A program made the translations under genes and the position numbers. Shown piece by piece: positions 62,999 through 64,000 of a DNA stretch of 64,000 nucleotides (within the stretch, counting starts at the first letter, position 1; every line of letters starts with the position of its first letter). The notes under the pieces are model-generated. The model saw nothing but the letters and a program-made list of their open reading frames with translations. It made no database searches and was not told the origin of the DNA. This DNA is from Chamaecrista fasciculata (taxonomy: Eukaryota > Streptophyta > Magnoliopsida > Fabales > Fabaceae): assembly GCA_003254925.1 (NCBI GenBank), contig QANZ01051397.1, forward strand, positions 69,827 to 133,826. The letters are read 5' to 3'.

Positions 62999-64000
62999 CA
63001 CTTACACATGTTTTATATTTATTTTAAAAATATAAAATATATTTTTTTGTACAAAATTATTTTCCCTAAAATAATTCAAATTTAAATATAAGTGAAGATG
63101 GACGATTTCCTCTTTTTGGAAAATTGAATATTTTAAGAAACCTCTTTTAAAATTATTTTGCTGTTACGAGATAATTGATATGATAATAGGTAATTGTTTT
63201 AAAAATATATATTCTAAAAGTGAATTTCAAAAACCTAATATTTTTATGAGAAAAGAAATTGACAACTATTTATAAAAACATCAAAAAAATAATATTTAAC
63301 AAAATTTTTTAGCACAAATTCTAATATAAATTTCAATCATTTTTTTAACAATATTTTTTTTATTTTTACTTCTATACAATTTTAAAATATATTTACAGTT
63401 TTTTCTATATATCATAATCATTATTTAAATAACTTCACATCTCAACATCATTTATAAATGTCATTCGACAAAAGCATTCCAAAACATACTCATGAGTCAT
63501 GACTCATACGGTCTATTACCTTTTTTCATTTTTTGGAAATACAATCAGTTGTTTTGTCAAATCATTTTGGTCAACACGTTAAAATATACTTTGGGCCAAA
63601 AGAAAAGTATGTGTTAAAATATATTGAGCATTCTAAAGACAAAATACAAGTACATATAATTTATCCTTCAAATAATTCAAGTTTATGATTCTCTATGGTC
63701 TCAAGTGAATTAAACGAAGTTGAAATAAATTACTTATATACAAGTTCCATGAATTTTTGTAACAAATGCTGACAATGTGTGGAGGATATATATCTTGCTT
63801 GGAAAGAATAGGAAACAAAAGTAAAAAAAAAAAAAAAGTTTAAAATTATACAATTTTCTATATTTTACGTAAAAATAACTTTGATATAAAAATTGACAAA
63901 AAACTTTTTCTAAAATTTTTTAGTTTGAGCAAATATATCCTTTGTTAAAATTTTTATCCAAAAATAAAGGGCCAAAGTACTATTTTGGTCCCTCAGTTAT
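62999..64000. other. AT-rich intergenic DNA to the window end
   Basis: No gene. The last 30 bases (GGGCCAAAGTACTATTTTGG and on) look like the outer end of another palindromic element that continues beyond the window. Confidence 0.5.

Overview
This is eudicot plant nuclear DNA: AT-rich, intron-rich genes with plant splice sites, plant-specific families (DCL3, pectin acetylesterase, SFH-type Sec14 with nodulin tail, RPS5-like CNL) and many short non-autonomous DNA transposons. I cannot name the species from sequence alone. Two N bases (45192, 51212) and a 410-base pure A tract (9355-9764) show this is a draft-like assembly.

Layout. 1-6129 (+) is the 3' part of an EAF1 (NuA4 scaffold) gene. 9995-24490 (+) is a complete DCL3 (Dicer-like 3) gene in 25 coding exons that join in frame to 1649 aa. 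25334-30032 (-) is a complete SFH-type phosphatidylinositol/phosphatidylcholine transfer protein in 13 exons, convergent with DCL3. 30.6-40.0 kb has no cellular gene and is an archive of transposon fossils: several palindromic elements with 9-bp target duplications (Mutator type), a PIF/Harbinger-type MITE, a hAT-type MITE, a Helitron 3' end and a Copia-type LTR remnant. 40081-43214 (-) is an intact two-exon CC-NBS-LRR gene. 44797-49974 (-) is a 12-exon pectin acetylesterase. 50.4-55.2 kb is again repeat-rich. 55264-56758 (-) is a two-exon gene for a small complex I subunit (NDUFB4/B15-like). 59463-62168 (-) is a six-exon serine-incorporator (SERINC/TMS1) membrane protein. The window ends in AT-rich intergenic DNA.

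The genes belong to unrelated pathways (chromatin acetylation, RNA-directed DNA methylation, lipid transfer, immunity, cell wall, respiration, membrane), and I see no functional cluster. The main theme is the interplay of transposons and silencing. At least five short palindromic elements sit in DCL3 introns. DCL3 is the enzyme that makes 24-nt siRNAs that silence such elements, so its own pre-mRNA could fold into Dicer-like substrates. Similar hairpin elements lie in the SFH promoter region, in the NLR intron and 62 bp after the NLR stop codon, and next to the NDUFB4-like and SERINC 5' ends.

Exon borders were read by eye from homologous protein order, reading-frame phase and splice consensus. 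All multi-exon genes keep phase across every junction I give; the one uncertain donor (SFH exon 9) is stated.
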